A stretch of 64,000 bases of DNA from Ampelocalamus luodianensis (taxonomy: Eukaryota; Streptophyta; Magnoliopsida; Poales; Poaceae), in NCBI GenBank assembly GCA_036346255.1, contig CM070620.1, positions 10,404,671 to 10,468,670 on the forward strand, read 5' to 3'. The position numbers and the translations under genes were made by a program. Shown here piece after piece: positions 10,661-22,599 of the stretch. The first letter of the stretch is position 1; every line of letters starts with the position of its first letter. The notes beneath the pieces are model-generated. The model was not told the DNA's origin, made no database searches, and saw nothing but the letters and a program-made list of their open reading frames with translations.

Positions 10661-13015
10661 GGGACGGACGGATCCAAACCGTCCGTGGAAACTTGGTGAT
10701 CCGACAGCCGACGACCTCCGAGACAGGAACCTCGACACCAATTCGATAAACGCAAGGACCTTTTCACGAAAATAGCAACATGGGGCCTCCCAGGGGCCGC
10801 AGTTTCCTTCGCCTATAAGCAAGAGAATATACATGTGGGCACAGTCATTTGTAGCTTATTGCTTACGATACATTGATCATACTTTTCATCACTCTTTTTT
10901 TTGCTAACACTCTCTCTCTCAAAATTTGCAGCATCCGCAAAACCCTAACTACAGAAATCGAAAAAGTATGTGCTGCTATCTATTTACACATATTGCTTTT
11001 TCATATTTCTCCATCATACTTTTCAGTTCATGGAATCTACTACATGTGATGAGCAGCCCAAGCTAATAGACATACCTTCTACTAAACGGTCAGCACCTGA
11101 ATCTATAGAGATCTTTCCCCTGGCTACGATTCTCACAAAATGTCGTACAAATATAGTGTCAATATGCTTCCACATTACTAACCTCACTGTGTTGTTTCTC
11201 TGATCAAACTTTCTATTCGTTTTATGCGGAAAAAAATGTAGGCCATCATCCATGAGGAAGCTCAATGTAGATGATGCAGCTCACACCACCCTTGATAGGT
11301 TTTTCGTCAATCATTGCAAAATCCGGTTCTTAACATAATCAGAACAGTCTGACAGCCCGACTAATCACATCTGTTTTTCATACTACAGGGACAAACCATA
11401 GAGCCATCAAGCACATAATAGTATGGTTTTGTCTTCACTATCTTTTGCCTCACCGTGCTGCTACAAGAACGCCGGTGCTTTTGCGCATGCATCATGTTAT
11501 CTATGCTTAGTACATAACCTATCCCAGCGCAGCCAACATGGTCACCATCTAAGCCACCTTCAATCACACGGTGTTTCATCGTGCTACGCCAGGAACTTAC
11601 AAATAGCGTTACCTACATGCATCTTATGTTACTTTTGTATGATTCATTATGCTTACCATGTTTCTTGGTGCCGTGCTCAACATGGGGTCGCCTGTACAAA
11701 TTATATACTACATAGAAACATATGTCGGTACTTGTATGCATGCCTCATATAACATGCTGCTACGTGTTATCTTACTGATGTTTTACCTTAATATCTGTTT
11801 TATCAATTTGCAGTAGTAATTGCTCTCTTATAACATATTAGCTTAATGCATGTTTTCTCGGTTGGCAGTAGTACTTGGTTTGTTATAACATGTTTATAAT
11901 AGCCTCACATATTAGTGGTACAAAAAAACCACTACACTTGGTTCGGTTTTGACCAGTCAAACAAACTAAAGCACCTTGAACTCTTGAACATAAGGTTATT
12001 TTCATACAATTCAATCAGAGCATGAGTACATGGGGCTCAGATCTTTTAGCCGTTGAGATCTTCCTTTTGGTTCATACCACGAGAATGTCTTCAAAAAAAT
12101 TACTTCTAATCCATCTAACATGGAAAAATAAATCAATGAACCCTGCTCCTGCTGTTTCATACGATACGTAACAGATTATATTATGTCACACCAAACACTA
12201 TACAAACAGCTGGCAAATATCGTATAGCGCTATACCATCTAGTTAACTTAACTAGCAAAGTAGCTCGCATAATTAGACGGCTAGTCTTTTTTTCAGTGAA
12301 CACTTAAAGTTGTCTTACATGATTTTCTTTCTAGCTTCTACAAATCAATGGATAGAAAACTTGTAAATGTTATCTTGTGCTATCCTATAAATCGAATGAC
12401 TATAAATACGGAGGTAACGTGGCATGAATGTTATTTTCCCCTTGATTTTTATGATAGCAAATCTGCTAATACTATTCTGATCATGTGATAAATCGAACTA
12501 GATCATGCAAACTAGCTGCCGTGTCGCGCCGCACCACCATGCATGCACGGGGAAAGGGGAACCGTCCCTCGATCGCGCTTGTTCGTTCGGCGTTTTCCTC
12601 CAGCCGGCCCTGTCAATCTCCTCGAATATACACTAGTCACTACTTATATCGTACCATAGTTATAAAATCCGAACCGAACCAACGATTGAATTGAAAAAAT
12701 TCATATCCAGAGGCTTTGTCGGGCTGATCACACACACAAGACCGGGGACAAGGTTGACCAGGAAAAACCCGGCCGGCCCGATTGACCTGGCCGATTTTTG
12801 CTCATGAGGCCAATAAAGAAACCCCTCAAATGATAAAGCTTTTCAAGACAAAACTGAAGGACATGATCGTACTTTGAGTGTTGCTAAGGTTTTAGTATGA
12901 ATCTCATTATGAAATTGACAGCTACACATAAAAAAAATCATCTTTCTCACTCTCCCATTCCTTTTGGCAACTCCTCTCTATTCTCTGTTTAGCTTCGCCT
13001 CCATTGGTAAGACAC
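10661..13015. other. Intergenic sequence without a supported gene
   Basis: Short ORFs here have no recognisable domain. A plus-strand stretch at 11030-11165 (MESTTCDEQPKLIDIPSTK) might be an isolated exon, but I cannot name it. Near 12655 the sequence CATAGTTATAAAATCCGAAC resembles the terminal repeat of the MITE at 15813-15992 and may be a truncated relative. Confidence 0.4.
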
Positions 13016-14771
13016 GCATATAATACACCACGACACAGCATCGAGGGCACTCGTTCTGCAGAAAAAATGGCCTTAAGGGCTAACCGTTTGTTGGGAAAGG
13101 CTTTTGCCGACACACTTCTGCCGAAAGCATCTGCCAGAGACCCAACCATCTGTAATTGTCTTTACCGACAAACATCAGATTTTTCGGCAGACAAATAGTC
13201 CTTGTTGACCATATTTTCCCCGATAGACATGTCATTACCAACAGATATCTTATTCCCGGTATACTTTTTTTTGCCGACAAACAATATTATTTTCAGCAGC
13301 TTATTTGACCCCAAATTAAAATTATGCCGACAGAAGGTTTGTCATTTTATGGGTTTTTGAGGTTTAAGAAAATAATGTAATTTTTGTACTAAAGCAATAC
13401 TTATTTGAAATTAAGTCATTCAAATATTTTAATCGATAACACAGGTAACAATCAATAGCGCCAAACATAACTATTTTCATTTATATCAACATTACAAGTG
13501 CAAATTACATAACTTCAAGTCTTATAATAGCTTTCTATTGTACAAACATGTGGACCTAATCAACTAGAGATGTTGTACACTGTGTTATTCACGCGTGGTA
13601 GTTATTACACGTGTTTTTTTTTCTCTCTGACATAACTGCACATAGTTATTTTTATCTCTGGCGTAACCACATGACAACCGTACCGGAGACGGTCTCTCTG
13701 ACAATAATCACAGCCAATGTGTGTAATCGGCCAACCATCAAGACATCTCCTGATGCACAACTACTATCACCTCGTCAAGAGATATATATGGGGGTGACGC
13801 CAGTGGATAGAGCGAGAAGAAAAAAAAGGTAGTAGCCTTCGCTTTGATGGCTTGTTTCACTCTGTAAACACATTCAATACAAAAACACGAGAGTAGAGTT
13901 ATTATTCTCTCCAACGAAGGCTTGAACTTGTCTAAAAAACTCTGTCACCTCTTGCATGATCTTGAGTATTGTGTTCCCACTATTTAGTTCATAATATCGA
14001 TAGTAAAACATCAACATAGCTCATAAAACATAAGAGAAAATAATGGCAGGCCTCAAACATCGCCAAATATGACTGCAAAGTGATGTTGGTCATGTCATTG
14101 ACCTTGCAAAGTTCCTGAGAGGCATCCAAACAGAATCCGAGTGTGCTAAGATGACCATGAACAATAAGATAATAGGAAAGTGTCATCATTGGCAAAACCG
14201 AAATATTTACATATGAGAAATTAGCCTCAAACAATATAATATGTCGCCTCACAACCATACAACAATATTGTGCAACTCATTGCCCTCTAATATGCAACTA
14301 GATGGAGCAGTCAAAGCATCTCAACTCAACAGGCATATAAATCAAAATTCTTAATTCATCAGCAGGTAATCAATAAGGGGGAAAATTATACATTTGCTCT
14401 TGGTGGATGAAGAGCAAAGGTGGAGAGAGTCGTCGGGTGGCAGCAGTTGCAGATCCCTTCAAATCGCCAATATGGATTGATGTCACGCGGTTGCAAAAGC
14501 CAACGAATCACCAGAGAAGTAGCACTTCAGCTAGGAATTGCCGAATCGAGGACCATGGGGAAGGTAGAGGGGACGTCGGTGGTGTAGTCATGAGACAGGG
14601 CGCATGGTAGTGTGGTTAGGGATCATAGGGGGAGGGGCGGCGGCTAAGGTTTGAGAGGACGAGGAGTGGCGGCGACGGGGATGCAGGAGGGCGGTGGGTA
14701 GGGTTTGAGAGGGCGAGGGGCAACGACTAGGCTTTGAGAGGCAGAGGGAGCGATGGTGATGTGGTTGCGGC

Positions 14772-15151
14772 CAGGGTTCACAAATTTGTTTTTGAAAAAA
14801 AAATCGTTTGGGGTTGAAATAACCGAAATCACTGAAATTTTGGAATTCGGTCCGAAATTTCGGTGGGTTTTCAAACCGGTTTGAATCAAATTTGAATTTA
14901 AAATTTAAAATAATCGGAAAAAATAATGCTTTGAGTGAGATTTGATCCCTAGTCTCCAGGAAATAAGAAGGGGGGCCTTACCACCAAGCTATCTTCGATT
15001 TGTTGTTTCCTTGCTAGTTTTTACTTAGTTTAACACTCCAAATTCAAACAAATCGAAAAAAAAACGACTAAATTGAATTTCTTTCTGATGGGGATGAAAT
15101 GAACGAAATTTTGAACATTTCGGTGAAATTTCGCAGAAATTGTGAACCCTG
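14772..15151. mobile_element. hAT-type MITE nested in the CACTA element
   Basis: The terminal inverted repeats are CAGGGTTCACAAATT at the left and AATTGTGAACCCTG at the right. The 8-bp sequence GTTGCGGC directly flanks both ends (14764-14771 and 15152-15159), the target duplication length of hAT elements. The 380-bp interior is AT-rich with repeated GAAATTTCGGT motifs and has no coding capacity. Confidence 0.88.
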
Positions 15152-15394
15152 GTTGCGGCACCAGAAATGGGCGACGTGGAGGTGGTGGGGGTTTAGGAAG
15201 AGTAGTGGCGGCGTATTCAGTGGAGGGAGGTGCTAGCGGCGTGAATCTAGCTGGTGAGAGGAGGAGGAGGCACTCGGCGGTGGACTTAGTGGAGGGAGGT
15301 GGTGGATCTAGGTGGAGGGATTGCGGGATGGGGGCGGTGGTGGGGCTTGTGGGAGGATAGCAGCGAGGACGGTGAGGGATTAGGGAGGGTGGTG

Positions 15395-15500
15395 GAGGGG
15401 CTTGGGGCCTTAGGGCGATGGCGGGGCAGGATGGCAGCGAAGGGGCTTGGTACCTAAGGGCGATGGTGGGGGCAGGATGGCAGCGAAGGGGCATGGGGAG
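15395..15500. repeat. Short tandem repeat inside the CACTA element
   Basis: A unit of about 55 bp containing GGGCGATGG and GGCAGGATGGCAGCGAAGGG is repeated around 15400-15500. A similar GGTTTGAGAGG repeat lies at 14645-14740. They explain the open frames on both strands in this part. Confidence 0.6.
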
Positions 15501-15812
15501 GGCGGCGGCGATTTTGGTGTGGGGTTTCAGGGGAGGTGCATGTGGGAGGGAGAGGCTGGGGATTTTGTTTAGGGCCTGGTTATCGAATGTCCGACAGACA
15601 TCCAGTCAGTCAGTGCATATTTTTTTTCGACGCATAATTTGTAGGTAAAATGAAAATACTATTACCGCAGACACTCAGTCCCTTTTGCTAGTTTTCACTG
15701 GCATAGCGTTTGTCCTTGATTATATCTATATTTGCCGACAGAGAATTTGTCATTGCTTTGACTTTTTGTCGACGGACTTCAGCCCTCAATAGTGTGTTGT
15801 GGTGTAGTGATA

Positions 15813-15992
15813 GTTATTAAACTCAGACCGGACTGCATATTTATAAAAGGATTAACATTTTATATCTACATATATATTTTTTATATAGTGTAGATATTAA
15901 AATATATTTTAATAAAACGTACGTTCCAACCGTTGAACCAATGACCCGACACCTGACCGGGTCGATGACTGAGACGGATTTAATAACTATGC
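15813..15992. mobile_element. MITE split by the CACTA insertion
   Basis: The right end is TTTAATAACTATGC (about 15979-15992). The matching left end GCATAGTTATTAAA is formed only by joining 13016-13020 (GCATA) to the sequence right of the CACTA element, which starts GTTATTAAA once one copy of the ATA duplication is removed. The CACTA element therefore inserted five bases inside this MITE. The element is non-coding and I could not find a clear duplication flanking it. Confidence 0.65.
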
Positions 15993-15994
15993 TA

Positions 15995-16665
15995 CGTACG
16001 CGTGATGCCGATCGGTAATTGGACTCCCACGGTTGGAGCGGCTTGGACACCGTGTCGCGTAAGCAACGAGGAAGTGGAAAACGAACTAGCTTCCGGTGCT
16101 TTTCTCGGCCGTGCATGCGCACGTAAAGATAAATAAGCGGTTCGGTGAGCGGTCACGGCCACGAACGTACGTATACACGATTTGATCTTTGGCTGGCATC
16201 TTTCACCTTCCGACGTCAGCTTTTGTAGCTTTCCGCCTTCACAGGCCACTTACGCTGTTACGCGTCCGTTTGCTGCCATTGACCGAGGCACTGTAGTCAT
16301 TTTGTCATGCTTTTTCACGGGTCGATGATTAGGACGTAAGAGCCCGATTGATAAGACTTCGCGTTCTAATTAATGGACCTTGTTCATTAGAGTTTTTTCC
16401 CTTCTTTTGCGTCCTTCCTTTGCAGGGTTGAGGAGAAAAAACGTTTTGAGTCTCAAGAGATTGCTGGAGAAGTAAAGAAAAGAAGTGCGCTGTGCTGTGC
16501 TGTGCGCCGCAGAGCCCACGATTCTGATCTTCTTTGAAACGCAACTGCCGCATCAAATGATCAAAATCCCCAAAAATTTGCGGCTCCTACATAATCAGTT
16601 CTTCTGAAACCTCCTTCCCTACTCTCTATCTATCACCAACTTGTCTTCCCGGAAGCGAGGACAGG
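15995..16665 (+). promoter_or_regulatory. Upstream region and 5' leader of the 165-residue host gene
   Basis: This interval leads into the ATG at 16666. The last 70 bases are pyrimidine-rich (CTCCTTCCCTACTCTCTATC), typical of a plant 5' leader. I see no clear TATA box. ORFs on either strand show no domain. Confidence 0.4.
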
Positions 16666-18951
16666 ATGGCCCAATTGTTCCCGCGCGTCATGGATGCTCA
16701 CGGTAGCTAGCTTGGTACGTGTTGTTGCCGTTTCCTTCTTCTTTTGAGACCATGTCGCTGTTCACTTTCATACAGGTTAGTAGCTAGCAATCCTCATGTC
16801 ATGTTTGAAAGGATATAGGATGTTTCATTTTGGTGACTTCATATATAGCGTATGCCTACACCTGTGTTTCAGGCAAGTTGCATGTTCTACAAATATGTGA
16901 CAAAGTGTTCGACGAGTGCGCCGAAAAGGATAAGAAATTGTTGGGACTTAACTCCCTTGCTGTCGCCACCCTCATGGTCTACAAGTGAGAATCACAATAC
17001 TGCTGCCACATTACTTTGCTCCGGCTGAATCCGCTTGCATTGTCATTCCAACACTCACCTTGACATGACTTTGTTAATTGTTTTGTATTTCTTCAGCTCT
17101 ATAAACAAGCAATTACTGGGCCAACACAAAGACCCTCCTCCGTCTATGTAGGCAATCCATGCAAAATCAAGGTAGGCCACAGTAATGGCTCATCTGCAAT
17201 TTTAAAATGAGCAGAATTCGTTTGTGACTGTACATAATTCTATTCTTATGAAACGTTTCTGAAAGAATGAGAGCAAGGAGGAAGCGCAGCACACAACAGT
17301 GGCCGGGCCGACGTCGTATATATAGCCGGATATCCGTGAGTTCCTCAAGGAGGAGAGCGGAGCGGGTCTCCAGGAACGTCGGCATAGGACGCTGCATGGA
17401 GATCAATGTGCGCATGTGCGCGAAGTGGGGGCTCAGTCCGCGCAGAGTGTTGAGGACGAGGCTCCTGTCGACGATCGGCGTGCCCACAGCGGTGAGCGCG
17501 TCGGCGAGTTCCTTCTGCTTGCGGCAGTAGTCGGCGACGGACATGGAACGCTGCATGAGGCCATAGAACTCCTACTCGAGGTAAATGGCACGAGTCTCAG
17601 TGTTGTCGAGGTAGAGGCCGTCGATGTGCGTCTAGAGGGTGTACGCGGAGGCCGCGGAATCCATCACCATGGCGAGGAGGTCGGGGGTGATGGCCGCGTA
17701 CAACCAGGAGCGAACAAGGGCATCGAGACGAAGCCACTGTGCGTCCAGAGTCGAAGAAGAGGCCACGCGGATGTGGTCGTCGAGGGCGAACTTCTCGAGG
17801 GCGACCTCAAACAGGCCGCGCCATTGGGCATAGTTGCCCGCTTGGAGGTCGATGGTGATGGGGACGAGGAGTTTAACGCTGGAGACACCGACGGCTTGCG
17901 CCCATAGCGCACTCTTGGCCTCGAGCTTAGCCTCAGCCGCGGAAGCCTTGTCGGCTTCGGAGAGGCTCGTCGTGACAGGAGAGGAGGTGGGGAGAAGGAA
18001 ATCAGGATCGTAACTCTACTGATACCATGAAGGCGATTGGAGATAACACACTTAACGATTGATTGGGAGCCATTGGCTTATATGGAGTACAGGGAGGTGA
18101 TCGGTTGGAAACCAGATCAAGTACATGCCAAAAATACTGCTGCCCAACAGATGGCAAGCTAATCTCCTAAACATAGAAACTATCTCCTGTGATTTGTCGT
18201 AGTCTCCGGAGGGGTTGGCGGCGGCGTGCGGGACATGCATGTAACGTGCATGGTCCTGGAAATTACGATCTTCTATACATGGAAATGCAAAAGAGAATAT
18301 CTCTATACAACTTGTAGACCAAGAAAGGATACTCTAACATCCCCGCAGTCGAATCTCATGAGGTTGCCAAACGCGGAGACCGGTTGGTAATTCTTGAAAT
18401 AATTGTGTCGGAAGACCCTTTGTCATGATGTCGGCAAGCTGTAGGGAGGACGGTACAAGAAGCACTCGACCCGAATGTGACCGTGAGACACTTTCTCACG
18501 AACAAAGTGAATGTCAATCACAATATATTTGGTGCGGTGATGTTGAACCAGGTTTGAAGACACGTAGATGGCGCTGAATATCTCTAGACAACTTGTAGAC
18601 CAAGAAAGGGTACTCTTTTAACAGTTTCTGGGGATAAACCTCATGTGTGAAAGATTGTTCTTTCACGACCAAATGCAGCTATTTCAATCGACAAATGTTG
18701 AAGGAATAAACATCGAGGAGTTCCGCGAGCTGATCGTGGATTGGATGAGGAAAGACCAGCGTGCTGTCCGCGCGAACAAAGCCGCGGTTGCTTTCTTGGT
18801 GGCGCCATTGTTCGCCGTCATGACCAAGAGCGCCGGCAAGCAAGTTCCGCAGGTCAGGAACGCGGTGGAGAAGATGCCGACTGCTTTGCTTTTCTCAATC
18901 TTCTCTGTAGGCCTTCTGCTCCTACAGGATTCCCGGATGGGCAAGCAGTGA
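16666..18951 (+). CDS. Four-exon gene for a small protein with a hydrophobic C-terminus
   Basis: The exons are 16666-16702, 16873-16984, 17097-17147 and 18654-18951. Junctions are CACG|GTAGCT, TTTCAG|GCAAG, TACAA|GTGAGA, CTTCAG|CTCT, TCTAT|GTAGGC and AAAG|ATTG; all phases match and give 165 residues. It starts MAQLFPRVMDAHG, has KLHVLQICDKVFDECAEKD in exon 2, GINIEEFRELIVDW in exon 4, then two hydrophobic segments (AFLVAPLFAV and LLFSIFSVGLLLL). The INIEEF part resembles the end of an EF-hand with a degenerate loop, so an EF-hand-derived membrane-associated protein is possible, but the family is not certain. The exon 3 donor is the weak point: a later GTAGGC donor at 17172 would put a TAG (17149-17151) in frame. 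A rearranged Copia element lies in intron 3. It may be functional or a recent pseudogene. Confidence 0.65.
18014..18027 (-). other. Primer binding site of the rearranged Copia element
   Basis: The minus strand reads TGGTATCAGTAGAG directly after the LTR end, the Copia-type initiator tRNA-Met primer site. Confidence 0.75.
18028..18339 (-). repeat. Complete 312-bp Copia LTR
   Basis: On the minus strand it starts TGTTAGAGTATCC and ends CGCCTTCA. It is bordered by a polypurine tract (CGACTGCGGGGA) upstream and a primer site downstream, so it served as 3' LTR for one unit and 5' LTR for the next. Its first 50 bases recur at 18574-18623. Confidence 0.8.
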
Positions 18952-19133
18952 AGTAATAGGAAAAATCGAATCACCTCGAGTCCTCCAGTGCTGCTCAAGA
19001 TCATTAATGTATTTAGTTCCGCGGTGTGATTGTACATTGTGGTTACTTGACTTCAGGCCACAGGATGGTACATACCAAACAACTTGAGAGAATTGTGGCT
19101 ATGCTGTCTTATGTCCGTAGTTCTTTGAGCAAG
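18952..19133 (+). other. Probable 3' untranslated region of the host gene
   Basis: The sequence follows the stop codon at 18951 and runs to the Sirevirus-type LTR. No ORF or repeat is apparent. The LTR may have cut off the original 3' end. Confidence 0.4.
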
Positions 19134-20811
19134 TGTATGATCGGAAAGGCGATTAAAGGGGGTGAATAGGAGCTTAACCAAAAAATTTTTAAGATTAGAT
19201 TCAACACAAATTTTACTCCAATATCTATGAGAGCTATGAAGATCAATAGATAAACACAGTGGAAGACTTATGTTGAATTCCCTTCAAACCCCTAGAAGAA
19301 ACAATCAGAAACACAATTTTTCAACTCGATGAACAATCTCGTGAACAGTGGCGATCAGACCGATGCGCGGTCGGACCGACTCTGATGGCGGTCGACCGAT
19401 AAATAGTAAATTCAGCACAGAACGCGAATTTCAGCACTATTTCAAAAACAAAATTTGATCTAACTTTTGATCTACAGGGCCAAACTTGACCAAATTTGGA
19501 ACACACCTTCCTAAGGATATTAGGAACCTATTCTAAGCAACGATTGAGTAGATCCACGTCAAAGTCTAGACCTTTTTCAGTTTTACCGAAGAAAGGTTCA
19601 AAACCGAGCAAAAACGAAAACTTGATCTAAAGACTTGCTCGTGGGCGATTGATGGTCTAGGTGATTCTAGATGTATTCTCACACATCACAACAAGGTAGA
19701 AGAGAAGAAGAGATCAACCAAAAACCAAAGAATCACAGATGGGCTCAAAATCACAAAACAAGAAGGAAGAACACAAAGAGACACATCTTTGAGAAATCAT
19801 CCATGGATTGATTCGTGATTGTTGCTGGTTACAGCCACTCCCTCAAGGAGGACAAGAGCTCAATCCATGAGCACACAATCAACTCATTTCCCTAGAACCC
19901 TAAGCCTCTCTCTCTCCAAGTCCCTAAAACCAAACTAGGGTTTACAAATGAAGTGCTTGGGGGCTGTGTGGCAGCACCCCTCCTATTTATACTAGAGGCC
20001 TAGTTTCTAGAATAGTTTCTCTAATAGGCTCCCGTTAAGGCCCAACATGAACGGGACACTTACGCACGCTTTTTAAAGCGCTGAAACCATCATCTCTTGA
20101 CCTAAACCACTTCATCTTGCGCCGTCCCGCGCCGTGGTTTAGCCAAACGTCACAAAGCCGGTATTTGGTGAAATTACCAAAATACCCCTTCTCGATCATT
20201 CTCCATGGACCGAGTCCAATTCTGTCGAAGCAATCGTCTGCTCCGCCACGTGTAGGTTGATCAACGGCTCTCATCATGTCGGCAAGTCTCTCCCGTCCGG
20301 ATTCCACCGGAACCACCAAGGCGCTTGCACCGACCCCGCGCCGCTTGATCAACCCGTCGCACCGAACTGCCCGTTCGGTCATCCTCGTCCATTCTACGCC
20401 ACGCTTGAGCCACTTGACCTCACCTGGCATCCATGATCGTTCTGGACCTCAGCTCTCCAAGCTTAGTCCTGATCCTCTCGCCGTTGACCGTCATTGACCT
20501 TCAAGATACCTGCACAGCAATAGACAGAGAAATCGTCTCCGGGAACAAGTTCTTCACAACTTGACCCACGTCAGTGAAAACATGCAATATGGGACACATA
20601 TGCAAAGATAAACATAGATATGACCTATCCCAAAATCAATTCTTCAAACGAATCACCAATCAGTACAAAACCGGTCAGACCGCCATTCAATATCCGGTCT
20701 GACCGCTCGGTCTGACCAGCACCGGTCAGACCGCCTGAACCTGACGGCCTTTGAACATTTGCTGAAAACACGAGAAATAGCAAACCAAAAGTGTCATTGC
20801 CAATTGTAACA
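19134..20811 (-). repeat. Sirevirus-type LTR, probably solo
   Basis: On the minus strand it starts TGTTACAATTGGCAATGACA and ends CCGATCATACA. It shares the GGGGGTGAAT box near its inner end with the LTRs at 3466 and 55616. Palindromic clusters such as CGGTCAGACCG and CGGTCTGACCG lie at 20671-20735, with relatives at 19350-19400. The flanks GCAAG and TCATC do not match, so the ends are approximate or the duplication has decayed. No internal region is attached. Confidence 0.65.
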
Positions 20812-22599
20812 TCATCTCAATATCGTGTGCATATCCTCATAATATCCACAGTAAGATTTTCCCATATTCTGCATTGTATCTTTTGCACGAAAGTTTAGCA
20901 TTGTATAAGGCAGATGCAGAGATATGTGCTCGCTAAAAGTTTGGTGCAATGCAATATACACAGAGCATTCACAGTTTACGATGGACTACCTTGGAATAGA
21001 TTCGTTCTGCAGTTCTGCTACTTCTGAATTCTGATACCTTGCTTCGGTTATGATAAGAGCTGCTTCTCCTTTTCTGCGCATGGGTAGCACTGAAATTAAC
21101 AGCTTTTCCTCTATGTTGTCCGGAGCTGGAGGCTGGAGGATCGTTTTGTTCACCTGAAGCCAATGGTTGCAACAAAAGCCCGCCTCAACAAGGTGCCAGC
21201 ATAAGGCTACAAGCCTACAACTACTTCGTCGGGGGCCTGGGGGCGGGGTGGTGGTGCGCGTCTTACACAAGCAAACTAGCAGACTATTTCTGGCCCAGCT
21301 GAAAAAAACACCTTCTTAGCTAGATAGGCCGACTACAGGGCCCAATCGACATTCCGCTGTGAAGCGAAGGCCTGTTTAACGCCCATGTCGATCGTGCCGC
21401 GCCGCACGGAAAAAAACACGCCGTACTCCATTTTCCAGAACGGCCGTTCACGAGAAGTCGACGGTACATAAGGCCTGTTTAACGGCCATGTCGATCGGCA
21501 CCTCACGTCTGCGCCGCGCATGGCACCTGGTCCACGGAAAAGCAGCCACCTAACCTTTTGCTTGCGTCGCGACACGCCGTACGCTGAAGTGTAATGCAAT
21601 GTTCTTAGAATTGTTGGGGCCATCCCGTTTGTAGATTTCTTAAGGTATTAGCTGTCTTGGATCGGACCTCCACTTTTTTGTGTCATGGCTAGCATTTAAA
21701 TAGACCGGTGATGTTAGTATTGTTTTGACAATCGTGGTAGGATTAAAATAGTCTTGTAGGTTCTTCCAATTATTTGTATTTCTTTATAGTTTCAAATTGT
21801 TTTAACAATGTATAAATCTTTTTCTTCCAATATTTTTGACTTTATAGAATCAAAAGTTAATTTGAATAACTTAATGCCTACAGTTTACACTCTTGATATG
21901 CTGCTCGATCTCCGTCACTGCAGCCGCATGCATGTTACTGTCATGCCAAGCAAGCGGAGCAAACTCGCACGACTGTCTTGACGCGCGAGACCAAGCTTGT
22001 CGGCGCATCTGCAACAGCGTACCTGATCGGTGGCAAACCGGCAATCGACTGAATCGAGAGTGAATCATGATACGTACTCTCATCTCAGCTCCTAACGAGA
22101 GACGACCTAGTACTCAGTAGACCTGCCACCTACCGAGGAGCAGGAGCAACAGCGCGACACCAACCAACACAAACAGCTTACAACTACTGCAAGTAGTAGT
22201 ACTCCATCATGCGTCCATGGCCTTTGAGGCACGTGAGTGGCCCCCGTTGCCTACGCTCGCCAAGCTAGGCTTAATAAGGTAGCCATGTTGAGGAAAGGGG
22301 GAGGTGGTCTGATGGATGGGACTACTGATTAGTTTCCAACCTGTCCGCGCGCTTACAACGATCCTATGGTGTTACCCCACTTCGGTTTGGAAAATTGATT
22401 GGTTTGTTCGTGATATTGTTGTTATATGCACGCCACCATGCATGATTGGTTGGGTTGAATGCACGTTTTTCACTTGTCATCGATTTTACAAGGAGAGATA
22501 TAGTGGTATATAATTTCTCTCAAACTTGTTAACAACTGCGTGCACAACTTTAGTGCTTATGAGTCATTCTCAAGGAAGTGAGTCGTTCAATTTGAGCCA
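20812..22599. other. Intergenic sequence without a firm gene
   Basis: A minus-strand open stretch at 20969-21175 (ASGEQNDPPASSSGQHRGKA) is Ser- and Arg-rich and might be the last exon of an unknown gene, but I find no splice context that proves it. Near 21370 and 21477 the phrase TGTTTAACG(C/G)CCATGTCGATCG is repeated. Nothing else is recognised. Confidence 0.35.

Larger units (their letters stand above)
13021..15809. mobile_element. Non-autonomous CACTA transposon
   Basis: The right end reads GTGTTGTGGTGTAGTG, the inverse of a CACTACACCACAACAC terminus. The left end, TAATACACCACGACACAGC, matches it over about 28 bp, with the first three bases changed from CAC to TAA. The flanks are ATA on both sides (13018-13020 and 15810-15812), the 3-bp duplication of CACTA elements. 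Subterminal motifs such as TGCCGACAGAAGGTTTGTC recur at 13090-13350 and 15580-15780. The interior is GC-rich, has short tandem repeats and carries a hAT MITE. No transposase is present. Confidence 0.8.
17260..18623 (-). mobile_element. Rearranged Copia retrotransposon in intron 3
   Basis: Read on the minus strand the parts are: about 50 bp of LTR start (18623-18574), the end of RNase H (REKVSHGHIRVECF) and a polypurine tract (18570-18340), one complete LTR (18339-18028), a primer site (18027-18014), and gag of the UBN2 type (18010 to about 17290, including SVADYCRKQKELADALTAVG). This is permuted relative to LTR-gag-pol-LTR. GTTTC flanks both sides (17255-17259 and 18624-18628), which suggests that a single insertion set the outer limits. 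The left terminus is tentative because only a few bases resemble an LTR end. Confidence 0.7.

Noticed and set aside
19129..20816. Target duplication for the LTR at 19134
   Set aside because: The flanks GCAAG and TCATC do not match, so I do not claim an intact insertion with these ends.
20969..21175. Possible last exon on the minus strand
   Set aside because: It is Ser/Arg-rich and short, and no acceptor or family could be established.
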